This document shows positions 1-6,784 of a stretch of DNA of 37,956 nt, in pieces. Origin of the DNA: Clostridia bacterium (GTDB lineage: Bacteria > Bacillota > Clostridia > Christensenellales > Borkfalkiaceae); assembly GCA_017471785.1 (NCBI GenBank), contig JAFURP010000003.1, positions 1 to 37,956 on the forward strand, given 5' to 3'. Every line of letters starts with the position of its first letter. Position 1 is the stretch's first letter. The translations under genes and the position numbers were made by a program. A model generated the notes under the pieces. It was not told the DNA's origin. It saw nothing but the letters and a program-made list of their open reading frames with translations, and did no database searches.

Positions 1-275
1 GAAATATGGGGAACGGATTTAGACGAAGAAACGAAAATTTAATAACGCTTGAAATTTTGTTTGCGCTTTATAAACTCTCCAAAGCGCACGATTTGGTGCA
101 TTTGGTCGCCGACGCGTTAGATGAGAAAACGGCTTGCTTCCAAAAGGCGAATCCATAGCCAAAGCCTTTTTACAAGAGCGTACCATGGCGGTTTATCGGT
201 ACGAGCAAAGCAATTATAAATTGGAAAAATTTGTGCGACTTATTAGAAGAAGAAAAAAATAGAGCAAATTAAAAG
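1..275 (+). pseudogene. N-terminal remnant of a nucleotidyltransferase-like gene (paralogue of the gene at 1530)
   Basis: The DNA from about position 45 to 265 matches 1635-1835 inside the intact nucleotidyltransferase-like gene at 1530-2705 almost base for base, including the stretches coding for LYKLSKAHDL and FLQERTMAVYRYEQSNY. Small insertions and deletions (for example near 125-135, and between 230 and 260) break the frame, so no continuous protein is possible. It covers roughly residues 30-105 of the intact protein and lacks the catalytic DxD region. The copy may start before the window. I read it as a degraded duplicate; the high DNA identity points to a recent duplication or to recombination between paralogues. 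Confidence 0.8.
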
Positions 276-305
276 GAGCTGCAAGGTAGCGGAGAAGTAA
301 AATAT

Positions 306-1286
306 ATGAGCGGATTGGTATCGATTATTATTCCTGTCTATAACGTAGAAAAATATTTACCTATATGTATTGAAAGTGTGGTCAATCAAACGTATAGAGC
401 TTTGGAGCTTTTATTGATTGATGACGGCTCGACAGATAACAGCGGGAAAATATGTGATGAATATGCGGGAAAAGATTCTCGAATAAAGGTGTTGCATAAA
501 GAAAACGGTGGGGTTTCTTTGGCGAGAAATATAGGTTTGGATAAGGCGAGTGGGGAATATATTGCTTTCATAGATTCAGACGATATAATCGAAGCCGATA
601 TGATTGAAAGGCTCATTTATGAAATGGATGATGACACCGATATTGTGGAATGTGAATTCTACGAATTTTATGAATATGATAAAAAGGGGAGGATCAATAA
701 ATACACCAACGCTTATTATGGTGAAATTTGCGATAAAACGCAAGCCTTGATCGGTTTCTTTGATGGGACGATTAAATGGTCGATATGGAATAAATTATAT
801 AAAGCGAAATTATTAAAAAATATTCGTTTTGATACGAATTTGAGGGTGGGAGAGGACGCTCTATTTGTGATCAATTGTTGCGATAAGGCAAATAAAATAA
901 AAGAAATACCATATTGTGGTTACGGATATTTACAGCGTGTAGATTCAGTAACGAATGAAACGCTGAATGAAAAAAAGTGGAAAATATTTGAATTCATCGA
1001 TAAAATCAAAAAGGAATATACGAGCAAAGAAGTACTACCGTATATTATTTTATGTGAATATAATTACTGTAAAGCCTATATAAGAAATATATTAAAAGAT
1101 GGTATATACAAAGAAAAGTTAAAAGAATTGCGGCGAAAAATTTTGGCGAATAAAAAGACTTTATACGCTTCCGAACTGCTTACACGATTTAATAAGTATT
1201 TTATAATAGCTTTACGTTTTACTCCACATCTCTTGTATTTGTGTATATGGTTATATATAAAAGTACGTAAACGTAGAGCAAAATAA
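306..1286 (+). CDS. Family 2 glycosyltransferase (GT-A fold)
   Basis: Predicted to move a sugar from a nucleotide-sugar donor onto a growing surface glycan at the cytoplasmic face of the membrane. Residues 5-15 (VSIIIPVYNVE), 38-45 (IDDGSTDN) and 64-84 (a stretch with ENGGVSLARN) are the classic GT2 nucleotide-binding elements, and D90-S91-D92 is the metal-binding DxD motif. The C-terminal ~25 residues are hydrophobic and end in a basic cluster (KVRKRR), suggesting membrane association. Length 326 aa is usual for capsule or wall-glycan GT2 enzymes. The ATG follows a GGAGAAG ribosome site by 7 bases. Codons are much richer in A and T than in the core genes downstream, as is typical of exchanged polysaccharide loci. 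The acceptor cannot be inferred. Confidence 0.88.
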   Translation: MSGLVSIIIPVYNVEKYLPICIESVVNQTYRALELLLIDDGSTDNSGKICDEYAGKDSRIKVLHKENGGVSLARNIGLDKASGEYIAFIDSDDIIEADMIERLIYEMDDDTDIVECEFYEFYEYDKKGRINKYTNAYYGEICDKTQALIGFFDGTIKWSIWNKLYKAKLLKNIRFDTNLRVGEDALFVINCCDKANKIKEIPYCGYGYLQRVDSVTNETLNEKKWKIFEFIDKIKKEYTSKEVLPYIILCEYNYCKAYIRNILKDGIYKEKLKELRRKILANKKTLYASELLTRFNKYFIIALRFTPHLLYLCIWLYIKVRKRRAK

Positions 1287-1529
1287 CGATAGGTAGCATA
1301 GGATAACTATTTGTGAAGAAATCGTGTTTAAGGCGAAAAGAAAAGTCGAGGGCGTTTTTGAGGATCATGTGTGATAAGAAATAACGAAATCAATTAACGA
1401 TCGCCTTAATAGTGCGAGAAATTCCAACGGACGATTTGAAAAGGGGATAAGAAAGTATCGTAAAATAAGTTTTGTTCGGCAATTAGAGAGAGTTACACGC
1501 AAAATTTTACGATGACGTAAAGGAATAAA

Positions 1530-2705
1530 ATGGATAATAAAGAAGCAAAAATTTTATTTGCGTTACTTCGGAACGGGGTTTTTGGAGAAGAGCTTTTTGC
1601 GGAGGTAAAGGCGAGTGTTAAGCCTGAAGTTTTGCCGGCGCTTTATAAACTCTCCAAGGCGCACGATTTGGCGCATTTGGTCGCTGATGCATTAGATAAA
1701 AACGGCTTGCTTTCAAAAGGCGAATCCATAGCTAAAGCCTTTTTACAAGAGCGTACTATGGCGGTTTATCGGTACGAGCAAAGCAATTATGAATTGGAAG
1801 AAGTTTGCCGGATATTAGAGGAGGAGAAAATAGAGCATATTCCCTTGAAAGGGTCGGTTTTACGAAAATATTATCCCGAGCCTTGGATGCGTACAAGCTG
1901 TGATATAGATATTCTCGTTCGGCAAGAGCAAGTAAAAAATATCGTTGATATTCTAACGGAAAAGTATGGGTATACATATGCGATTCATACGCAACACGAT
2001 TATTCTTTATATTCAGTAGGCGGCGTGCATATTGAACTACATTTCATTTTGATATTTCACGATACGGCGGGGGACGATTTTACAAGACGGGTTTGGGAAA
2101 AAGCGACGAATGAAACGGGGTGTTTGTATAAGAAGAAACTTCCTGACGATTTGTTTTTTACGTATCACATAGCACATATGGCGCAGCACATTTTAGAAGG
2201 TGGTGGTTGTGGGATCAAGCCATTCATAGATATCCAAATTATGAACAAAAAAATGGGGATATCTATAGATCAAGTACAAATTGCTCTTGAAGAATGCGGA
2301 CTGACAACATTTGCGAAAAAAGTGGTGGAGTTGTCGAATAATTGGTTTGTTAACGTGGAGGAAGGAAACGAATTAAAAGAATTAGAGGCATACGTTCTAT
2401 GCGGTGGAGTTTACGGAACATTAGACAATAAAATTATAGTCGGATCATCTACTAAAAAAGGGAAATTTCATTATATATTAAAACGTTTATTTTTACCATA
2501 TAGGAGATTATGTTTATTGTACCCTTCCTTAAAGAAATGCCCCATATTATTTCCATTTTACCAAGTTCGTAGATGGTTTCGTTTGCTGAGAAAGAATGGA
2601 GTAAAGGTTAGCGGTGCGGTGCGTGAATTAAAAAGCGTTTCCCAAGTAGATAGTGATACAAAAGAAAGAATGGGCAAAATGTTGCAGGAATTAGGTTTGA
2701 AATGA
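1530..2705 (+). CDS. Nucleotidyltransferase family protein (NTP_transf_5 type)
   Basis: A 391-aa protein of the uncharacterised nucleotidyltransferase family often found in exopolysaccharide and antibiotic-related loci. Residues 107-130 carry the family signature: K107-G108, then YPEPWMR, then the acidic pair in DIDILV (D125, D127) expected to bind metal and NTP. The N-terminal ~100 residues are helical and the C-terminal ~110 residues are basic (PYRRL, RRWFRLLRK). The start is the ATG 7 bases after AAAGGA. No substrate is known for this family. It sits downstream of the GT2 gene and between two broken relatives, so it is the surviving member of a small array. A role in surface-glycan modification is inferred from the neighbour only. 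Confidence 0.75.
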   Translation: MDNKEAKILFALLRNGVFGEELFAEVKASVKPEVLPALYKLSKAHDLAHLVADALDKNGLLSKGESIAKAFLQERTMAVYRYEQSNYELEEVCRILEEEKIEHIPLKGSVLRKYYPEPWMRTSCDIDILVRQEQVKNIVDILTEKYGYTYAIHTQHDYSLYSVGGVHIELHFILIFHDTAGDDFTRRVWEKATNETGCLYKKKLPDDLFFTYHIAHMAQHILEGGGCGIKPFIDIQIMNKKMGISIDQVQIALEECGLTTFAKKVVELSNNWFVNVEEGNELKELEAYVLCGGVYGTLDNKIIVGSSTKKGKFHYILKRLFLPYRRLCLLYPSLKKCPILFPFYQVRRWFRLLRKNGVKVSGAVRELKSVSQVDSDTKERMGKMLQELGLK

Positions 2706-2717
2706 AATTGGAATTAC

Positions 2718-2750
2718 AAGCCGTTTATACGGGGCAGGTATAGACGGCTT
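2718..2750 (+). terminator. Hairpin after the nucleotidyltransferase gene (terminator-like, no U tract)
   Basis: Arms AAGCCGTTTATAC and GTATAGACGGCTT pair over 13 positions with one G-U, around a 7-base loop. It starts 12 bases after the stop codon. The following bases (GTATAATTTG) are not a U tract, so termination would be weak; it may act as a 3' end stabiliser instead. Confidence 0.5.
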
Positions 2751-3099
2751 GTATAATTTGTTAATTTATGTCGCGCGCGAACTGGAGGCGTATATCGTCG
2801 GCGCGGGCGTCTACGGTTCGTTGGAAAATAAGGTGGTCGTTAATCAAGTACGGAAAAAAGGTAAGCTGCGCTATTTGCTCAGCCGCATCTTCTTGCCGTA
2901 TAAGAAAATGAAAAGGTTGTATCCGAGATTGGAAAAAGCGCCTATCCTATTGCCCTTTTATCATATCAAAAGATGGTGCTTGTTCCTCTTCAAAAAGGAT
3001 AAAAAACGCGCCGTCGCGGAGCTAAAATATAATAATTCCGTGTCCGACGAAAAAAAAGCGCGCATTTCCGCGCTGTGTCGGAATTTGGGATTAAAATAA
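2749..3099 (+). pseudogene. C-terminal remnant of a nucleotidyltransferase-like gene
   Basis: From about 2775 onward the translation (LEAYIVGAGVYGSLENK ... PILLPFYHIKRW ... ALCRNLGLK) aligns with the last ~110 residues of the intact protein at 1530-2705 (LEAYVLCGGVYGTLDNK ... PILFPFYQVRRW ... MLQELGLK). The catalytic N-terminal two thirds are absent and the only in-frame start is a TTG at 2749 lying in the preceding hairpin, so this is a truncated gene rather than a functional small protein. Its codons are G+C-rich like the core genome, unlike the A+T-rich intact paralogue, so the two copies have different histories. Confidence 0.75.
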
Positions 3100-3105
3100 T
3101 CAACA

Positions 3106-3131
3106 GCCCCTTTTACAAGGGGCCGTTTTTT
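3106..3131 (+). terminator. Rho-independent terminator
   Basis: GCCCCTT and AAGGGGC pair perfectly around a TTAC loop and are followed, after CG, by six T. It closes the polysaccharide-type region just before the iron locus. Confidence 0.88.
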
Positions 3132-3157
3132 ATACAATTAAAATTTTTTTCAAAAAA

Positions 3158-3173
3158 GTTAGCAAAAGCTAAC
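3158..3173 (+). promoter_or_regulatory. Iron-box-like operator 1 (GTTAGC-AAAA-GCTAAC)
   Basis: A perfect 6+4+6 palindrome ending 8 bases before the -35 of the first feo promoter. The GTTAGC/GCTAAC half-sites resemble the TTAG...CTAA core of DtxR/IdeR boxes. Binding by the DtxR-family protein encoded at 6315-6683 is inferred from motif class and proximity. Confidence 0.7.
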
Positions 3174-3181
3174 AAAAACGG

Positions 3182-3210
3182 TTGACAAAAAAAGATTGGT
3201 ACTGTATAAT
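3182..3210 (+). promoter_or_regulatory. Promoter P1 of the feo locus (TTGACA-N17-TATAAT)
   Basis: A perfect consensus -35 (3182-3187) and -10 (3205-3210) with a 17-bp spacer. The expected start, near 3217, falls at the edge of operator 2, and operator 1 lies just upstream. A promoter this strong would need repression, consistent with an iron-repressed system. Its transcript has a leader of about 240 bases before feoA, containing the small ORF at 3310. Confidence 0.85.
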
Positions 3211-3217
3211 GTGTTAT

Positions 3218-3233
3218 GTTAGCGGCGGCTAAC
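3218..3233 (+). promoter_or_regulatory. Iron-box-like operator 2 (GTTAGC-GGCG-GCTAAC)
   Basis: A perfect 6+4+6 palindrome starting 7 bases after the P1 -10, where a bound repressor would block initiation. Confidence 0.72.
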
Positions 3234-3242
3234 AAAGAAAAA

Positions 3243-3260
3243 CGTAGCCGCGCGGCTACG
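3243..3260 (+). other. 18-bp perfect palindrome in the feo leader
   Basis: CGTAGCCGC is followed directly by its reverse complement GCGGCTACG. No U tract follows (the next bases are GATTCG), so it is not an obvious terminator. It lies about 26 bases into the P1 transcript and could be a second protein site or a 5' RNA hairpin. Confidence 0.5.
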
Positions 3261-3309
3261 GATTCGTTCACAATACATACCTATTCTTTGCAGGAGAGGG
3301 GGTCGACGA

Positions 3310-3393
3310 ATGGGTCGGCTTCCTTTCCGCAAAATATGTAAAAATTTTTATTTTTTTGTAAAAAGTGGGTTAAAATATTTGACAAAGGAATAA
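3310..3393 (+). CDS. Possible 27-aa small protein or leader peptide upstream of feoA
   Basis: An ATG follows a very strong ribosome site (AGGAGAGGGGG at 3292-3302) by 7 bases and opens a 27-codon frame ending in TAA. The peptide is basic and aromatic (starts MGRLPFRKICKNFYFFVK), with one Cys and no clear membrane segment. It lies in the P1 transcript, and its last codons overlap the -35 of P2. I do not recognise it. It could be a translated small protein, a leader whose translation affects P2, or a chance frame in an A+T-rich leader. The ribosome site is the main argument for translation. Confidence 0.45.
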   Translation: MGRLPFRKICKNFYFFVKSGLKYLTKE

Positions 3394-3407
3394 CAGTAGT
3401 ATATAAT
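3379..3407 (+). promoter_or_regulatory. Promoter P2, proximal to feoA (TTGACA-N17-TATAAT)
   Basis: A second perfect consensus promoter (-35 at 3379-3384, -10 at 3402-3407, 17-bp spacer). The expected start, near 3414, is just before operator 3, giving a leader of about 40 bases to feoA. Confidence 0.85.
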
Positions 3408-3416
3408 TGTATGGAA

Positions 3417-3432
3417 ATTAGCAATGGCTAAC
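3417..3432 (+). promoter_or_regulatory. Iron-box-like operator 3 (ATTAGC-AATG-GCTAAC)
   Basis: One mismatch from the GTTAGC-N4-GCTAAC pattern. It sits in the same place relative to P2 as operator 2 does to P1, just past the transcription start. Confidence 0.7.
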
Positions 3433-3455
3433 AGCGAGGAAGCGTAGAGGATATT

Positions 3456-3677
3456 ATGGATTTAAGTGTTGCGGAAATCGGGAAAGAATATATCATTCAG
3501 CGCATTGAAACGGATGACGAGGAATTGAATGCGTTCTTGTTTTCGCTCGGCTGTTACAGCGGGGAAGCGATCACGGTGGTCTCTTTTCGTGCGGGCGGCT
3601 ACGCCGTTGCCATCAAAGACGCAAGATATAATATAGATAAGGATTTGGCGCAAGCCATTATCGTAGAAGAAAAATAA
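3456..3677 (+). CDS. feoA: FeoA, ferrous iron transport accessory protein
   Basis: A small cytoplasmic SH3-like protein thought to assist the FeoB pore. The 73-aa sequence has the FeoA layout: a leading LSVAEIGKEYIIQRI strand, a Gly-containing LFSLGCYSGEAITVVS segment, and a closing YNIDKDLAQAIIV strand. Length is typical (70-80 aa). The ATG lies 5 bases after AGAGG. It is directly upstream of feoB, the usual arrangement. An upstream P2 promoter with an operator at its start suggests metal-dependent repression. One Cys (C33) is present and no other unusual feature is seen. Confidence 0.92.
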   Translation: MDLSVAEIGKEYIIQRIETDDEELNAFLFSLGCYSGEAITVVSFRAGGYAVAIKDARYNIDKDLAQAIIVEEK

Positions 3678-3695
3678 TCGTCGATTATTTTTTTT
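3673..3695 (+). terminator. Weak A/U hairpin with T run at the feoA end
   Basis: AATAAT and ATTATT pair around CGTCG, followed by a T run. It overlaps the feoA stop codon. The all-A/U stem is weak, so it may only attenuate read-through into feoB. Confidence 0.4.
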
Positions 3696-3703
3696 GTAAG
3701 CGT

Positions 3704-3719
3704 GTTAGCATAAACTAAC
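3704..3719 (+). promoter_or_regulatory. Iron-box-like operator 4 (GTTAGC-ATAA-ACTAAC)
   Basis: One mismatch from the palindrome consensus, located between feoA and feoB. No convincing promoter is seen here, so it may act on a weak feoB promoter or as a roadblock. Confidence 0.6.
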
Positions 3720-3739
3720 CCTTTATTTTTTTCTTACTT

Positions 3740-3755
3740 GTTAGCAGTCGGTAAC
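3740..3755 (+). promoter_or_regulatory. Iron-box-like operator 5 (GTTAGC-AGTC-GGTAAC)
   Basis: One mismatch from the consensus, 36 bp after operator 4 (centre to centre) and 18 bases before the feoB ribosome site. Confidence 0.58.
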
Positions 3756-3787
3756 ATCAATAATATATAATTGGAGGTACATAAACA

Positions 3788-5794
3788 ATGAGAATTGCTT
3801 TAACGGGCAATCCCAACAGCGGTAAGACGACGATGTATAATGCGTTGACCGGACGGAACGAGAAGGTCGGCAATTGGGCGGGCGTTACCGTGGAAAGGAA
3901 GGAGCACAAGATCAAGAAGAGCTTTTACGGCGGTGAAGAAGAATTGATCGCGGTCGATCTTCCGGGGGCGTATTCAATGTCGCCTTTCACTTCGGAGGAG
4001 AGCATTACGAGCGCGTACGTGAAGAACGAAAATCCCGACGCGATCATCAATATCGTGGACGCGACCAACCTGAGCCGTAACCTGTTCTTCACCACGCAGC
4101 TTTTGGAGCTGGGCGTTCCCGTCGTCGTGGCGTTGAACAAGGCGGACGTGAACAAGAAGAAGGAAACGGTGATCGACGTTGCCGCGCTTTCCGAAAAATT
4201 GGGCTGTCCCGTCGTGGAAACGGTTTCGACCTCCGCCGACGGGCTGAAAGCGGCGGTGGAAGCGGCGGTCGCTTTGGACGGAAAGGGGCAGGTTGCGCCC
4301 TTCGTGCAAGGGGATATCGATCTCACGGATAAAGCCGTGGTGGAGGAAGCGGACAGGAAGCGTTTCGCGTTCGTCAAGGAGATCGTGGCGGCGGTAGAGA
4401 CCCGTAAGGTGTTGACGAAGGAAAAGACTTGGCAGGATAAGGTGGACGCGGTGCTTACCAATAAATGGTTGGGGCTTCCCATTTTTGCCGTTATTATGTT
4501 CCTCGTGTTCGGTATTTCGCAGGCGTGGCTCGGTCCTTGGATCGCGGATACGTTTTGCGGTTGGTTGGAAGCGGGGCAAGGCCTCGTGGCGGACGCGCTT
4601 GCCAACGACGCGGGCGAGCTGGGCATTTGGGCTTCCATCCTCGTAGACGGCGTGATCGGCGGCGTGATAGCCGTTATCGGCTTCCTGCCGCTCGTTATGG
4701 TCATGTATTTCCTCATTGCATTGCTCGAGGACTGCGGTTATATGTCTCGTGCTTCGGTTGTGCTCGATCCTATCTTCAAGAAGGTGGGCTTGTCGGGTAA
4801 ATCCATTATCCCGTTCGTTATCGGTACCGGTTGTGCGATCCCCGGGGTTATGGCTTGCCGTACCATCCGTAACGAAAGAGAGCGTAGAACGACGGCTATG
4901 TTGACCCCGTTCATGCCTTGCGGCGCGAAGCTGCCCGTTATCGCGTTGTTTGCGGGCGCGTTCTTCGGCGATTCCGCTTGGGTGGGTACGATCATGTACT
5001 TCGTAGGTATTGCGCTCATCCTCGGCTGCGCGCTCCTCGTAAATCTTCTTACGGGACACAAGAACAGAAAATCCTTCTTCATCATCGAGCTTCCCGAATA
5101 CAAAGTACCCAACTTCTGGGTGGCTTGTAAATCGATGCTTGCTCGCGGTTGGGCGTATATCGTAAAGGCCGGTACGATCATCCTCGTATGTAACTTCGCG
5201 GTACACGTAATGCAAACGTTCAACTGGTCGTTTGAAGTCGTAGAGGCGAGCGAATCTATTTTGCACGACGTTGCAACGCCTTTCGCGTATATCATCGCAC
5301 CCATTATCGGCGTTTGCGCTTGGCAGCTTGCGGCGGCGTCCGTTACGGGCTTCATCGCAAAGGAAAACGTAGTCGGTACGTTGGCGGTGTGCTTCGGTAT
5401 CACCAACCTCATCAACACCGAGGACCTCGTTATTATGGAGGGCGTAGCCGGCGGTTCGGTCGCGGCGGTATTTGGTATCACCAAGGTTGCGGCGCTTGCG
5501 TTCTTGATGTTCAACCTCTTCACGCCTCCTTGCTTCGCGGCGATCGGCGCAATGAACTCCGAGATCAAGAGCAGAAAGTGGCTTTGGGCAGGTATCGGGC
5601 TGCAATTTGCGGTAGGTTACGTAGTTGGCTTCCTCACCTTCTTCTTCGGAACGTTGTTCACGGGCGCTAACTTCGGCGCGGCTTGGATGCCTATCTTGGG
5701 CTGGGCGATCACCCTTGCGATCGCAGGGCTTCTCGTTTGGCTCATCATTAGAAAGAATAAACAGCTTAAAGCGGAATACGAGCTTAAAGCGTAA
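3788..5794 (+). CDS. feoB: FeoB, ferrous iron transporter
   Basis: The membrane pore for Fe(II) uptake with an N-terminal GTPase domain. G motifs are visible: GNPNSGKT (7-14, G1), DLPG (58-61, G3) and NKAD (118-121, G4). A cytosolic helical region follows, then a C-terminal multi-helix membrane part. The two Gate repeats carry the FeoB signatures GTGCAIPGVMACRTI and PFMPCGAKLPVIALF; the Cys residues in them are implicated in iron passage. The 668-aa length is normal for Bacillota FeoB. GGAGG lies 10 bases before the ATG. Operators 4 and 5 precede it, and the FeoB-associated protein follows 15 bases later. Nothing essential looks missing. Confidence 0.97.
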   Translation: MRIALTGNPNSGKTTMYNALTGRNEKVGNWAGVTVERKEHKIKKSFYGGEEELIAVDLPGAYSMSPFTSEESITSAYVKNENPDAIINIVDATNLSRNLFFTTQLLELGVPVVVALNKADVNKKKETVIDVAALSEKLGCPVVETVSTSADGLKAAVEAAVALDGKGQVAPFVQGDIDLTDKAVVEEADRKRFAFVKEIVAAVETRKVLTKEKTWQDKVDAVLTNKWLGLPIFAVIMFLVFGISQAWLGPWIADTFCGWLEAGQGLVADALANDAGELGIWASILVDGVIGGVIAVIGFLPLVMVMYFLIALLEDCGYMSRASVVLDPIFKKVGLSGKSIIPFVIGTGCAIPGVMACRTIRNERERRTTAMLTPFMPCGAKLPVIALFAGAFFGDSAWVGTIMYFVGIALILGCALLVNLLTGHKNRKSFFIIELPEYKVPNFWVACKSMLARGWAYIVKAGTIILVCNFAVHVMQTFNWSFEVVEASESILHDVATPFAYIIAPIIGVCAWQLAAASVTGFIAKENVVGTLAVCFGITNLINTEDLVIMEGVAGGSVAAVFGITKVAALAFLMFNLFTPPCFAAIGAMNSEIKSRKWLWAGIGLQFAVGYVVGFLTFFFGTLFTGANFGAAWMPILGWAITLAIAGLLVWLIIRKNKQLKAEYELKA

Positions 5795-5809
5795 GGAACA
5801 GGTGGCGTT

Positions 5810-6007
5810 ATGGGAGCAGGTGAAATCATTGCCATCGCGGCGATCGCGCTGGTCATCGGCGGCGCAGTATTTTACATAATCAAAGCGAAAAAAAGCGGTA
5901 GAAAATGTATCGGTTGTCCCGAAGGTTGCTCTTGCGGTGCCAAAAAGGGCAAGGAGCAGTCGAAGGACGGCGAAAGCGAATGTTGCTGCTGCCATAAGGA
6001 TAATTAA
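5810..6007 (+). CDS. FeoB-associated Cys-rich membrane protein
   Basis: A 65-aa protein with one N-terminal transmembrane helix (about residues 4-23, IIAIAAIALVIGGAVFYII) followed by a basic segment and a Cys-rich cytosolic tail containing CIGCPEGCSCG and a CCCC run, eight Cys in all. This matches the small FeoB-associated family found downstream of feoB in Clostridia. A role in receiving or handling Fe(II) at the pore is assumed in the field but unproven. It sits 15 bases after feoB behind GGAACAGGTGG and ends at a strong terminator, so it is the last gene of the feo transcript. Confidence 0.88.
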   Translation: MGAGEIIAIAAIALVIGGAVFYIIKAKKSGRKCIGCPEGCSCGAKKGKEQSKDGESECCCCHKDN

Positions 6008-6018
6008 AAAACGGGGAA

Positions 6019-6050
6019 AGAGGTGCAAATCCGTTTGCGCCTCTTTTTTT
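6019..6050 (+). terminator. Rho-independent terminator of the feo operon
   Basis: AGAGGTGCAAA pairs with TTTGCGCCTCT (11 bp, one G-U) around TCCG, and the T run follows directly. Confidence 0.9.
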
Positions 6051-6102
6051 GACCCAAAAAAGCAAAAGCGCCGAAAAATCTCGTAAAAAACGGCGTTTTT
6101 TC

Positions 6103-6131
6103 TTTACAAATACGAAAAAAACGGATATAAT
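6103..6131 (+). promoter_or_regulatory. Promoter of the DtxR-family regulator (TTTACA-N17-TATAAT)
   Basis: -35 TTTACA at 6103-6108, -10 TATAAT at 6126-6131, 17-bp spacer. The expected start is near 6138, the first base of the MITE-like element. No GTTAGC-type operator is present, so the regulator does not look autoregulated by that box. Confidence 0.72.
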
Positions 6132-6137
6132 TAAAAA

Positions 6138-6289
6138 GGCTATGTCCCAACCCTCGGTTGATTTCCGCCTATAAAATACGGCGCAAGACGCGCGGTTTCG
6201 TACGGTATCGAGTACGCGCCCTTGCATTTTACTCGTCTTGCTTGTATTTTATAACGGCATATTCTCAACCGTTTGGTTGCGTCATCGCC
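6138..6289 (+). mobile_element. MITE-like element with ~45-bp imperfect terminal inverted repeats
   Basis: The left end (from GGCTATGTCCCAACC to CCTATAAAATACGG) is the imperfect reverse complement of the right end (from TTGTATTTTATAACGG to GGTTGCGTCATCGCC). An inner pair GCAAGACG / CGTCTTGC continues the symmetry. TAAAAA flanks both ends (6132-6137 and 6290-6295), which would fit a target duplication. A second copy of the left end is at 34801. There is no coding capacity. The element fills most of the presumed 5' leader of the DtxR-family gene, where it could fold into one long hairpin. Confidence 0.68.
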
Positions 6290-6314
6290 TAAAAAAGCGA
6301 AAACGAGGGAAGAG

Positions 6315-6683
6315 ATGAAATACCACGAATCCGAAGAAATGTATTTGGAAACGATACTTTTGTTGAAAAAGGAAAACGCGTGCGTGCGTTCGATCGACGT
6401 AGCCACGGAGCTGGAGTATTCCCGTCCCAGCGTGTCGAGGGCGGTCAGCCTGTTGCAAAAGAGCGGATATATTACCGTGGATAAGAGCGGCGAGATCCAT
6501 TTTACCGACGTTGGCAGGAAGAAGGCGACGGAGATATACGAGCGGCATCAGATCATTACCGACGTGCTCGTGCAGTTGGGCGCGGACAAGACGGTGGCGG
6601 AGGAAAACGCCTGCCGTATCGAACACGTTATTTCCGACGAATTGATGGAGGTTTTGAAGAAGCATTTGAAAACGGCAAAGTAA
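6315..6683 (+). CDS. DtxR-family iron-dependent repressor (short form)
   Basis: A 122-aa metal-dependent repressor: winged helix (about 1-62) and dimerisation/metal domain (63-122), without the C-terminal SH3 domain. The ligand positions match DtxR/IdeR rather than MntR: Met9 in SEEMYLETI (DtxR Met10), and Cys100, Glu103, His104 in NACRIEHVISDE (DtxR Cys102, Glu105, His106). This suggests Fe(II) sensing. Of the DtxR ancillary-site residues, His78 is kept, but the other two appear to be Thr82 and Glu96. The ATG at 6315 is preferred; a TTG 42 bases upstream would begin inside the MITE-like end. It follows the feo operon and probably controls the GTTAGC boxes there; that link is inference. Confidence 0.9.
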   Translation: MKYHESEEMYLETILLLKKENACVRSIDVATELEYSRPSVSRAVSLLQKSGYITVDKSGEIHFTDVGRKKATEIYERHQIITDVLVQLGADKTVAEENACRIEHVISDELMEVLKKHLKTAK

Positions 6684-6690
6684 AAAAACG

Positions 6691-6720
6691 AACGCCCACC
6701 GTGCGGTGGGCGTTTTTTTT
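6691..6720. terminator. Bidirectional terminator between the DtxR-family gene and radA
   Basis: AACGCCCACC and GGTGGGCGTT pair perfectly around GTGC. T8 follows on the plus strand and A7 precedes, giving a U tract on the minus strand as well, so it can serve both convergent genes. Confidence 0.92.
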
Positions 6721-6784
6721 CGGTTTGGGATTTATACGGGCTTGCCGCGCTTGGGCTATCGCCTACGCTCGCAACGACGGAGCG

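Noticed and set aside
3743..3771. Separate feoB promoter using TATAAT at 3766
   Set aside because: No acceptable -35 at the right distance, and the start would fall after the feoB ribosome site.
3974..6028. 684-residue open frame on the minus strand over feoB
   Set aside because: It is antisense to an unmistakable feoB, with Arg/His-rich composition typical of the opposite frame of a G+C-rich gene, and no ribosome site.
6076..6102. Second terminator after the feo operon (CGCCG ... CGGCG followed by T6)
   Set aside because: Only a 5-bp stem around a 17-base loop; the strong terminator at 6019-6050 already ends the operon.
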